This document shows, piece after piece, positions 8,553 to 16,062 of a stretch of 23,497 nt of DNA (the stretch's first letter is position 1; each line of letters begins with the position of its first letter). The translations under genes and the position numbers were made by a program. Source of the stretch: JAVVPL01 sp036655775 (GTDB lineage: Bacteria; Bacteroidota; Bacteroidia; Bacteroidales; P3); contig JAVVPL010000022.1 in assembly GCA_036655775.1 (NCBI GenBank), forward strand, positions 1 to 23,497. The letters run 5' to 3'. Below the pieces are notes generated by a model that saw only the letters and a program-made list of their open reading frames with translations, made no database searches and was not told where the DNA came from.

Positions 8553-8907
8553 TTATTTTGCTGCAATGGTTTCAATTTCTACTAAGGCGTTTAAAGGTAA
8601 TGTTTTTACCGCATAAGCCACACGAGCAGGCGCATCTTTCGTATAATAACGGGCATACACTTCGTTCATNNNNNNNNNNAGTGGATTTTACTACATTGTC
8701 AAAACTATACCCTGCTTCAGTTAAAATAGCTCCTATGTTTTTTAAGGCTTGTTCTGTTTGTTCTTTGATTCCACCTTCTGCAAATTTTCCTGTGGCAGGA
8801 TTAATAGGTAGTTGACCCGAAATAAATAACATTCCATTCACTTCGACAGCTTGACTGTAAGGACCAATTGCCTTAGGGGCATTAGAGGTGTTGATAATTT
8901 TTTTCAT
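8553..8907 (-). CDS. ridA: RidA reactive enamine/imine deaminase (interrupted by an assembly gap)
   Basis: RidA hydrolyses reactive 2-aminoacrylate and related enamines released by PLP enzymes, protecting those enzymes. The first 76 residues (8907 to 8680) show family landmarks: KAIGPYSQAV, LFISGQLPINP and EQTEQALKNIGAIL. After ten Ns (8670-8679) the frame resumes with MNEVYARYYT, APARVAYAVKTLP and ALVEIETIA and stops at 8553. Each side is an intact set of whole codons, but ten Ns are not a multiple of three, so naive translation shows a false frameshift and a wrong C-terminus. By comparison with family members about 11 residues (near 33 bases) are missing, which would restore the usual length of about 125. 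It sits between the lptD-like gene (30-base gap) and meaB (14-base gap). Confidence 0.93.
8670..8679. other. Assembly gap of ten Ns inside ridA
   Basis: Exactly ten Ns interrupt ridA. Ten is a common placeholder, so the real missing length is unknown. The conserved protein suggests roughly 33 bases are lost. Confidence 0.97.
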
Positions 8908-8937
8908 TGTTTTTTTATTTAAAATTTATAACATTAA

Positions 8938-11571
8938 TTAATATCCAGGATTATCGGTATATGGTTTTCTTTTTTCATATTTTATATCTTGGAATACAGA
9001 ACTTTTTACACGTATAGTAAAATTCCATTCCGTTCTAAATCCAAAAGGAACCCAATAAAAACCCATATCCCAACAATGTAAATCTCTTGAAAAATTAATT
9101 GAAGAAACTGTAATTTGTTTATTGACAAAATCATAACCTGTTCCAAAAGTTATTTGCCATTTGGGTGTGATGGAAATACTCCCTGAAATACCCAAGGATT
9201 GAATAATTTGATGCTGTATTAAACCCGTTTTTTTATTTGGGGTTGCCAAATAATTGAAAGTATAATTCAAAGATACATTCCAAGGAACATTAAAGGCCAC
9301 AGCTTGTTTTAATACATCCAAATTATCATAAAATGGATTCGATGCGGCTTGCACTTTATCTAAGGTAGGTTCATTTAATCGGGTTGCGGCAGTGGCTTTT
9401 GGATTCAAACTCCACGATAAACTAATCATCAAATCGGTTTTTTCAAAACGCAATCCTTTCTTTTTGGAATTTTCCCAAAAAAATTCATTGTACCGATTGC
9501 CATTACTATCTACTTTATAAAAATCGAATGCGGCCCCTACTTGTATATCTAAACGGTTGAATAAACGGGTTCGTGCCGATAAGGTAATGTGAGCCCATCG
9601 CAAAGAATCTGCTGCCAAATTATACGCAGTACTAATATTGAAATAATCTAATAAGGCTACATTCTTTTCTGGATTTAAACTATCCTTTTTATTTCTAACT
9701 TTCAAATCAAAAGTGTTGCCCAATGAAAAATTGACACTGCCAACCATGCCCGAACTAGGACCTCCATAAATGTTGTGCTGATAGATCGAATACTTGTTGA
9801 TCATCTCTCTGGTATCGGCAAAATAATCATAGTTATTCCATATTGGACGCGAAAAATCGGGACGGAATGAGAACCCAATTGAAGGGGTCATTACATGTCT
9901 AAATGGAATTTTAAAACGGAAAATACCATACACCCGAAAATTTAAATTTGTATTATAATTAAAATCTCGAGTGGCACGAAAACCATTCACGGGAATGGTA
10001 ACTACACCCAAAGAATCATCTAAGGTTTTACGATGGGTTTTCAAATACCAATATTCATTGTAATTAATACTATTGCTCCAATTAATATGTTTGAAAATTT
10101 TCACGGTACTGTTTAAGGATAACTGTTGTCGCATCCCATTATTCATATTTTTGAAAATATCGGAAGAAAATAAATTGGTGTCTATAACTGAAATTGTATT
10201 TTGTGCTTGAAGATTATAACGCAAACTAATCGTTTCGTACCAACGCGTTTTACCTACGGGTTTTTTCCTTTTGAATAAATAAAATTGGTCGATCGAAAAA
10301 TTGAGATTCGGCAAATTAATATCTAATAAATTGGTATTCGTATTATATGCTGAAGCGCCATTGATACTTAAATTGTATCGATCGGCAAAACGTACGGAAT
10401 AGGTGATATTTGAAGCCGTTGTATTATTTAAATAATCATTTAAATTGCCTGCATATTGTGTATATACAGCATTTTTGAAACTTACATTGGCAGAAAAGCT
10501 ACTATTGGGATGTGCCTTTCCATCTTGCACATGCGACCATTCAACCATAATACCTGTTTGTTTAGGACGATTGGGAACGCCTCTAGGTCCTGTATAGTTC
10601 ATCGAATATCCCAAATTTAAGCCCCCTTGAAATCGATACCGTTTAGCATACCTAAATTTACCTCGCACTTCCCAATTTCCCCCCGTATACAAATCGCCAT
10701 CTAATTTTAAATCCATATAATCATTAATATTCCAATAATAGCCTAAACCTCGAAAGAAAAAACCAGATCGCGCAGATTGCCCTATGTTAGGTATTAAAAT
10801 ACCCGATCGATGCCCTTTCGTTTGAGGAAAAATGCCAAAAGGTAAAATTATGGGCGTAGGAATATCCATAATATGCAACATGGTCATACCCACTACCATT
10901 TTATCTTCGGGAATTACTTTGGCTCGAAAAGAACGAAAATCAAAATGTGGATGATCTAAATCGCAGGATGTAAAGGTTGCGCCTTTGATGTATGTAATAT
11001 CATTCTCCAGTTTTTTGACGGTTTTGCCATGAATATATATTTCGGATTCTTTACTCATTACGTCCTTGATCAAACCGCGTTTGGTGGCAAAGCTATATAA
11101 AATTTCTTTTGCATCAAAAAAAGTAGCCCCTTCTTCATAATGCGGAATACCCACCCACTTGCCTAGACTATCCAAAACGGGTTGGGCTAATACCTCTTCT
11201 TTTTTGAAATTTATTTCCATATAATCGGCCGTCAATTTTGCATTTGAATAATTGACTACGGCATCATTGTACAAACGAGCTTTATTAATTGTGAAATCTA
11301 TATAAATTGAATCGACGGCCATATAATCGACAATTTCAGTTATAGCGGATTTCGATTTGCCAGGCTTGAGACTATCGGATTTTGAAATACTATCGGGTTG
11401 TGAAATGCTATCGATTTTCGGCAAAGTTCCTTGGGGCTGAATAGCAGCAGCTAGTTCATATCTATATAGAACTCCTTCCCCTGCCCAAACAGGAGACATA
11501 CTAGCTACAAGCAAAATAAAAAAAGCAGCTAACACTAGCAGGTGTCTTTTGCATCTGTTTACTCTATACAT
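8938..11571 (-). CDS. LptD-like LPS-assembly outer-membrane protein
   Basis: This is a predicted outer-membrane translocon protein that places lipopolysaccharide in the outer leaflet. The 877 residues begin with a basic, hydrophobic signal peptide (about 1-30, ending SPVWAGEG). A periplasmic OstA/LptA-like beta-jellyroll follows at about 90-240, with short repeats such as TADYMEINFKKEEVLA and GATFTSCDLDHPHFDFR. Then come the LptD-like linker PIILPFGIFPQTKGHRSG and a long beta-barrel rich in aromatic/polar alternation to the C-terminus. Members in Bacteroidota are usually annotated putative LPS-assembly protein LptD. The gene is divergent from the amidase-mlaD pair across a 205-base gap; all of these act on the envelope. 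It leads the operon with ridA. It is distant from proteobacterial LptD, so assignment rests on layout and motifs. Confidence 0.82.
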   Translation of the reverse strand: MYRVNRCKRHLLVLAAFFILLVASMSPVWAGEGVLYRYELAAAIQPQGTLPKIDSISQPDSISKSDSLKPGKSKSAITEIVDYMAVDSIYIDFTINKARLYNDAVVNYSNAKLTADYMEINFKKEEVLAQPVLDSLGKWVGIPHYEEGATFFDAKEILYSFATKRGLIKDVMSKESEIYIHGKTVKKLENDITYIKGATFTSCDLDHPHFDFRSFRAKVIPEDKMVVGMTMLHIMDIPTPIILPFGIFPQTKGHRSGILIPNIGQSARSGFFFRGLGYYWNINDYMDLKLDGDLYTGGNWEVRGKFRYAKRYRFQGGLNLGYSMNYTGPRGVPNRPKQTGIMVEWSHVQDGKAHPNSSFSANVSFKNAVYTQYAGNLNDYLNNTTASNITYSVRFADRYNLSINGASAYNTNTNLLDINLPNLNFSIDQFYLFKRKKPVGKTRWYETISLRYNLQAQNTISVIDTNLFSSDIFKNMNNGMRQQLSLNSTVKIFKHINWSNSINYNEYWYLKTHRKTLDDSLGVVTIPVNGFRATRDFNYNTNLNFRVYGIFRFKIPFRHVMTPSIGFSFRPDFSRPIWNNYDYFADTREMINKYSIYQHNIYGGPSSGMVGSVNFSLGNTFDLKVRNKKDSLNPEKNVALLDYFNISTAYNLAADSLRWAHITLSARTRLFNRLDIQVGAAFDFYKVDSNGNRYNEFFWENSKKKGLRFEKTDLMISLSWSLNPKATAATRLNEPTLDKVQAASNPFYDNLDVLKQAVAFNVPWNVSLNYTFNYLATPNKKTGLIQHQIIQSLGISGSISITPKWQITFGTGYDFVNKQITVSSINFSRDLHCWDMGFYWVPFGFRTEWNFTIRVKSSVFQDIKYEKRKPYTDNPGY

Positions 11572-11708
11572 CTACACTTAGGATTCACACACATATTTAT
11601 AAAAAAGCCCTTTTTACCATACGTACTACTTTTAAAATTGGATCCACCGACCTTAAATTAGCTCAAATTATTTTTTAATAATCAAAACCGTTTAACTAAA
11701 ATTTTACG

Positions 11709-11716
11709 TACCTTTG
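11709..11716 (+). promoter_or_regulatory. -7 element for the amidase gene
   Basis: TACCTTTG is an exact match to TAnnTTTG, 60 bases before the amidase ATG. I see no convincing TTTG at the -33 distance, so strength is uncertain. It is mirrored by a minus-strand element at 11733-11740. Confidence 0.55.
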
Positions 11717-11732
11717 CATAAAAAATAAGATG

Positions 11733-11740
11733 CAAAGATA
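11733..11740 (-). promoter_or_regulatory. Possible -7 element for the lptD-like gene
   Basis: On the minus strand TATCTTTG matches TAnnTTTG exactly, about 160 bases upstream of the lptD-like ATG. The nearest TTTG upstream is 25 bases away, longer than usual, so the -33 element is weak. It is the only good -7 match for this gene in the gap. Confidence 0.4.
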
Positions 11741-11776
11741 GCATTTTTTTCGCTTATTCTAAAACCAAATGCCCAA

Positions 11777-12991
11777 ATGAATAAAGTCATTCTCACAAGC
11801 CTTACAATTGGTATCATTTCGTCTCTCTTATTTTTACCCTTCGAGTCATTCGGGGCAAAAAAAATTCGCACGCTAGTGATAGATCCTGGACATGGAGGAG
11901 ATCCTGGAGCCATAGGAAGTTTCAGTCAAGAAAAAAACATAACGCTTGAAATTGCACTCAAACTAGGAAAAACGATACTTGCTAATTTTCCTGACACCAA
12001 AGTACTCTATACACGCACCTCCGACAAAGCTGTTGCGCTAAAAGATAGAACCGCTTTGGCCAATCAAGCAAAAGCAGATTTATTTCTTTCCATTCATTGC
12101 AATTCAAATGATAGCAAAGCTTGCAACGTCAAACCCAAAGGATTTGAAACTTTTGTAATGGGGATGCACAAAAGTGATGCAAATTTGGATGTCGCAAAAA
12201 AAGAAAACGCAGCCATCTTAAATGAAAAAAATTATTTGGAAGATTATGAGTCGTTTGATCCTAATTCACCTGATGCTTACATCATTTTTTCTTTATTTCA
12301 AAATGCGCACTTAGACCAAAGTCTCACCTTTGCCTCTAAATTACAAACTCATTATCAAAAAAATATCCCTTCCGTAAATAGAGGAGTCAAACAAGCTGGA
12401 TTTCTAGTATTATATCGCAGTACTATGCCCGCAATTCTTACTGAAATAGGATTTATCAACAATCCTGAAGAGGAAAAATATATGAATTCCGAGGAAGGAC
12501 AAGCACAAATTGTTAAATCGTTGTTTAATGCTTTTAAAGAATATAAATATCAAGTAGAAGGATTTAACAATCAAACGGATTCAAAAAATGGCAAGGATGA
12601 CAACGACACCCCCATAGTAGAAAATACAGATCAGACCCCTACAAAGCCCACATCCAACTCGCAAGCTACCGCCAAGCCAATATACGAAAAGCCCCACACT
12701 GCCAACAAAAACAAAACAAATATCATATTTAAAATTCAATTTGCCTCTTCTTCGATAGACAAACCTCTGAATGCACTTGAATTTTCTAAACTTACTGAAC
12801 TTAGTAAAATTCAACAAAACGGCATATATAAATATTTTAGTGGCAAAGAAAGCACCTTAGAAGGCGCACAAGCATTATTGAAAAGCATACAAGAGAATGG
12901 ATTTACTGATGCATTTATTGTAGTTTACAAAAATGGAGAGCGAATTTCTACTGCAGATGCTATTCGGATTTTGAAAGAACAAAACAAATAG
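11777..12991 (+). CDS. N-acetylmuramoyl-L-alanine amidase with SPOR-like tail
   Basis: This is a zinc enzyme that cuts the amide bond between muramic acid and the peptide stem of peptidoglycan, in the periplasm. A signal peptide covers about residues 1-26 (ending ESFGAKK). The Amidase_3 domain spans about 30-255. Predicted zinc ligands are His39 (VIDPGHGGDPGAIG), Glu52 (EKNITLEIA) and His107 (SIHCNS), and the catalytic Glu223 is in LTEIGFINNPEE. A Thr/Pro/Asn-rich linker (about 262-312) leads to an 85-residue C-terminal module beginning IIFKIQFASS, which looks like a SPOR domain that binds denuded glycan at the division site. The mlaD start lies 44 bases downstream. An AmiA/B/C-like role in daughter-cell separation is probable. 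The first ATG gives the best signal peptide. Confidence 0.93.
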   Translation: MNKVILTSLTIGIISSLLFLPFESFGAKKIRTLVIDPGHGGDPGAIGSFSQEKNITLEIALKLGKTILANFPDTKVLYTRTSDKAVALKDRTALANQAKADLFLSIHCNSNDSKACNVKPKGFETFVMGMHKSDANLDVAKKENAAILNEKNYLEDYESFDPNSPDAYIIFSLFQNAHLDQSLTFASKLQTHYQKNIPSVNRGVKQAGFLVLYRSTMPAILTEIGFINNPEEEKYMNSEEGQAQIVKSLFNAFKEYKYQVEGFNNQTDSKNGKDDNDTPIVENTDQTPTKPTSNSQATAKPIYEKPHTANKNKTNIIFKIQFASSSIDKPLNALEFSKLTELSKIQQNGIYKYFSGKESTLEGAQALLKSIQENGFTDAFIVVYKNGERISTADAIRILKEQNK

Positions 12992-13000
12992 TTATTTTTG
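12970..13000 (+). promoter_or_regulatory. Promoter of mlaD, overlapping the amidase stop
   Basis: TTTG at 12970-12973, a 19-base spacer and TATTTTTG at 12993-13000 form the best Bacteroidota promoter match in the window. It begins inside the last codons of the amidase gene and predicts a leader of about 30 bases before the mlaD ATG. The mlaD and hutU genes can therefore be expressed apart from the amidase. Confidence 0.7.
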
Positions 13001-13035
13001 CACTAAACAAAATTGTTAATAAAAGACTTTATCAA

Positions 13036-13992
13036 ATGCATTTTAAACTTACAAAAGAGGCCAAAATCGGGATTATCACTATTCTCACACTCTGTTTATT
13101 TATTTGGGTAGCTAGTTTTTTGAAAGGGCGTAATTTATTGACTTCCGAAAAGCAGTTTTATGCACTTTATACAAATTCGGGAGGTATTGCTGTTTCGAGT
13201 CCCGTGGTTCTAAATGGAGTCAAAATAGGTAGAGTTAGCAAAGTGGGTTTTGTAAGTGAAACCGACCCCACTATAAAACTTACACTAAACGTGCAAAAAC
13301 ATCTTTTTATTCCTGACAATTCCATAGCATCCTTAGAAACTTCGGGTTTATTAGGTGGGAAAAATATTGTTTTATATCTTGGAAATTCTAAAACAAATAA
13401 AAAAGCAAAAACCTATTTCAAAAGTCGTGAAGTACCCGACTTATTGGCACAGTTGGATCCTCTAAAACAAAAAGCGGGGAGTTTGCTTTCATCCATCGAC
13501 TCCGTTTTATTTAGCCTCAATGCTGTTTTGAATGAACGTTCTATTACTAATTTAAGTAGTAGTTTTGAGTCTTTAAAAATTAGTATGCAGAATATAGAAG
13601 TGCTCACACAAGATGCCAAAGATTTCGTACACAAGGATAAAGATAATTTTTCAAACCTCATCCACAATGTGGAAAGTATTAGTGCAAATTTAAAAAACAA
13701 CAACGAAACCATCAATCAAGTAATTGCCAATTTTTCATCTATTAGTGATAGTTTGGCAAAAGCAAATGTAAGCAATACTATAACAAAACTCAATTCCACC
13801 CTAGATAACACTAATAAAATAGTTACAAAAATTAATAGCGGACAAGGAAGCATTGGCATGTTGGTCCACAATGATAGCTTGTATAATCAACTATCCTCTT
13901 CGGCCACACAATTAAATTTACTCCTAGAAGATTTGCGAAAAAATCCAGGTCGCTATATCAAAATTTCTGTATTTGGAAATAAAAATAAGTAA
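13036..13992 (+). CDS. MlaD/MCE-family lipid-transport protein
   Basis: MCE proteins form periplasmic rings or tubes that carry phospholipids between the inner and outer membranes with an ABC transporter. The 318 residues start with a short cytoplasmic end and one membrane segment (about 11-28, GIITILTLCLFIWVASFL). One MCE domain follows at about 35-115, recognisable by NSGGIAVSSPVVLNGVKIGRV and SGLLGGKNIVLYLG. The remainder is a long, Asn/Ser-rich predicted helical coiled coil to about residue 300, as in other Bacteroidota MlaD-like proteins. The ATPase and permease partners (MlaF, MlaE) are not adjacent in this window. Pairing with the amidase and facing the lptD-like gene is an arrangement I recall from Bacteroidales genomes and suits a role in outer-membrane lipid balance. 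Confidence 0.9.
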   Translation: MHFKLTKEAKIGIITILTLCLFIWVASFLKGRNLLTSEKQFYALYTNSGGIAVSSPVVLNGVKIGRVSKVGFVSETDPTIKLTLNVQKHLFIPDNSIASLETSGLLGGKNIVLYLGNSKTNKKAKTYFKSREVPDLLAQLDPLKQKAGSLLSSIDSVLFSLNAVLNERSITNLSSSFESLKISMQNIEVLTQDAKDFVHKDKDNFSNLIHNVESISANLKNNNETINQVIANFSSISDSLAKANVSNTITKLNSTLDNTNKIVTKINSGQGSIGMLVHNDSLYNQLSSSATQLNLLLEDLRKNPGRYIKISVFGNKNK

Positions 13993-14017
13993 TTTATATT
14001 TTAAAAGAAATAGTAAG

Positions 14018-16009
14018 ATGACCGACTTTCAAAAAGAACTTTTGGCTGGTATTCCAGCCATTTTACCTCCAGCACAAGCGTATGACACAAGTATTAATCA
14101 TGCACCTAAACGCAAAGATATACTTAGTAAAGATGAAAAAAAATTGGCACTTCGTAATGCTTTACGTTATTTTCCAGCCAAAGATCATGCGCTCTTAGCT
14201 GACGAATTTATGCATGAACTTGAAACCTATGGACGTATTTACATGTATCGATTACGTCCCACTTACAAAATGTATGCACGTCCTATTGAAGAATATCCTG
14301 CAAAATGTAAGCAAGCTGCAGCAATTATGCTAATGATACAAAACAATTTGGATTACGCCGTGGCTCAACATCCTCATGAATTAATCACCTACGGTGGCAA
14401 TGGCGCTGTGTTTCAAAATTGGGCACAATATCGTTTGTGCATGAAATATTTGGCAGAAATGACCGATGAACAAACTTTAGCCATGTATTCGGGACATCCT
14501 ATGGGGCTATTTCCATCTCATAAAGAAGCTCCCCGTGTGGTGGTAACGAATGGTATGGTAATTCCTAATTATTCAAAACCTGATGATTGGGAAAAATTCA
14601 ATGCACTTGGGGTAAGTCAATATGGTCAAATGACGGCAGGTTCTTATATGTATATAGGGCCTCAAGGAATCGTTCACGGCACAACCATTACGGTACTCAA
14701 TGCAGGCAGAAAAATTAATCGAGGAAGTTTAGCGGGTAAACTTTTTGTTACTTGCGGCTTAGGGGGTATGTCTGGGGCTCAACCCAAGGCTGCTAATATA
14801 GCTGGTTGCGTTTCCATCACTGCTGAAATCAATCCAAAAGCAATTCAAACTAGACATACGCAAGGCTGGGTTGACGAAGTATTCAGCGACTTAGATTTAT
14901 TATTTGATCGTGTACAAAAAGCACGTACAAATAAAGAAGTACGCTCGTTTGCTTATCAAGGGAATGCCGTTGATTTGTGGGAATATATGGTTACACATAC
15001 GATTCAAGTAGATTTGGGAACTGATCAAAGTTCTTTGCATAATCCTTGGGCAGGAGGCTACTATCCCGTGGGTGTTTCGTTTGATGAAGCCAATCGAATG
15101 ATGGCTGAACAACCCGATTTATTTAAAGAAAAAGTGCAAGCTTCGCTTTGTCGTCAAGTGGCAGCTATCAATGCTTTGGCCGCGAAAGGAATGTACTTTT
15201 TTGATTATGGCAATGCTTTTTTGCTTGAATCAAGTAGAGCCAAAGCCGATATTATGAAAGAAAATGGAGATTTTAAATATCCATCGTACGTACAAGATAT
15301 TATGGGACCTATGTGTTTTGATTACGGATTTGGCCCTTTCCGTTGGGTGTGCACCTCTGGCAAAAGTGCCGATTTGGATCTATCCGACAATTTGGCTATC
15401 GAAGTTTTAGAAAAATTGGCTTTGACTTCACCCAAAGAAATTCAACAACAAATGCACGACAATATTACTTGGATCAAAGGGGCAAAAGCAAATCGATTAG
15501 TAGTTGGCTCGCAAGCACGTATTTTATATGCTGACGCCAAAGGTCGTATTGGCATTGCAAAGGCTTTTAATGAAGCGATCAAAGACGGACGTATTTCAGC
15601 TCCTATTGTTTTAGGGCGCGATCATCATGATGTATCGGGCACCGATTCTCCTTATCGTGAAACGTCCAACATCTATGATGGATCTCGTTTCACTGCCGAT
15701 ATGGCTATCCAAAATGTAATTGGAGACTCATTCCGTGGGGCTACTTGGGTTAGTATTCACAATGGTGGCGGTGTTGGTTGGGGCGAAGTAATCAATGGAG
15801 GTTTTGGCATGCTCTTAGATGGAACTCCTGAAGCACAAAAACGTTTGGAAAAAATGTTGTTTTGGGATGTGAACAATGGAATCTCTCGTCGTTCTTGGGC
15901 TCGTAATGAAGGGGCTATTTTTGCTATTGAAAGAGCAATGAAAGAAGAACCCTTGTTAAGAGTAACTTTGCCTAATATTGTTTCGGATGATATTCTAAAT
16001 AAGTTCTAA
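14018..16009 (+). CDS. hutU: Urocanate hydratase (urocanase), long form
   Basis: Urocanase adds water to urocanate to give imidazolonepropionate, the second step of histidine breakdown, using tightly bound NAD as an electrophile. The 663-residue product from MTDFQKELL is longer than the roughly 555-residue classical bacterial enzyme. Family motifs are plain: ITYGGNGAVFQNW (123-135), GLGGMSGAQPKA (247-258, NAD-binding), GTDQSSLHNPWAGGYYP (334-350), GFGPFRWVCTSG (437-448) and, towards the end, RDHHDVSGTDSPYRETSN and GGGVGWGEVINGGFG. The upstream in-frame ATG at 13973 lies inside mlaD and is less likely. The gap to mlaD is 25 bases, so the two may share a transcript. No other hut genes (hutH, hutI, ftcD) are adjacent here. 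A strong terminator follows the stop. Confidence 0.96.
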   Translation: MTDFQKELLAGIPAILPPAQAYDTSINHAPKRKDILSKDEKKLALRNALRYFPAKDHALLADEFMHELETYGRIYMYRLRPTYKMYARPIEEYPAKCKQAAAIMLMIQNNLDYAVAQHPHELITYGGNGAVFQNWAQYRLCMKYLAEMTDEQTLAMYSGHPMGLFPSHKEAPRVVVTNGMVIPNYSKPDDWEKFNALGVSQYGQMTAGSYMYIGPQGIVHGTTITVLNAGRKINRGSLAGKLFVTCGLGGMSGAQPKAANIAGCVSITAEINPKAIQTRHTQGWVDEVFSDLDLLFDRVQKARTNKEVRSFAYQGNAVDLWEYMVTHTIQVDLGTDQSSLHNPWAGGYYPVGVSFDEANRMMAEQPDLFKEKVQASLCRQVAAINALAAKGMYFFDYGNAFLLESSRAKADIMKENGDFKYPSYVQDIMGPMCFDYGFGPFRWVCTSGKSADLDLSDNLAIEVLEKLALTSPKEIQQQMHDNITWIKGAKANRLVVGSQARILYADAKGRIGIAKAFNEAIKDGRISAPIVLGRDHHDVSGTDSPYRETSNIYDGSRFTADMAIQNVIGDSFRGATWVSIHNGGGVGWGEVINGGFGMLLDGTPEAQKRLEKMLFWDVNNGISRRSWARNEGAIFAIERAMKEEPLLRVTLPNIVSDDILNKF

Positions 16010-16020
16010 AAAATAGAATA

Positions 16021-16058
16021 AAAAAAAGCGGCACTCTGTTGAGATTGCCGCTTTTTTT
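16021..16058. terminator. Bidirectional intrinsic terminator between hutU and the M4 protease gene
   Basis: A perfect 13-bp stem (AAAAAAAGCGGCA at 16021-16033 with its complement at 16046-16058) surrounds a 12-base loop. The GC core is flanked by A/T tracts on both sides, so a T run follows the hairpin on either strand. It lies 11 bases after the hutU stop and just past the stop of the convergent protease gene, serving both. Confidence 0.93.
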
Positions 16059-16062
16059 ATGT

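Larger units (their letters stand above)
11709..11740. repeat. Inverted repeat made of two facing -7 elements
   Basis: TACCTTTGCAT (11709-11719) and its minus-strand counterpart TATCTTTGCAT (11740-11730) match at 10 of 11 positions, around a 10-base A-rich spacer. The inner 8 bp are perfectly complementary. The site could be an operator for a dimeric regulator, two facing promoters, or a hairpin in either leader RNA. Confidence 0.6.

Noticed and set aside
11666..11681. ATTATT-TTTT-AATAAT dyad in the lptD-amidase gap
   Set aside because: It is pure A/T in AT-rich DNA, expected by chance, and has no GC core or relation to a gene end.
13973..14017. Upstream in-frame ATG giving hutU 15 extra residues
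   Set aside because: It lies inside the end of mlaD, and the extra residues (starting MEIKISNLYF) do not look like urocanase; the protein proper starts MTDFQKELL at 14018.
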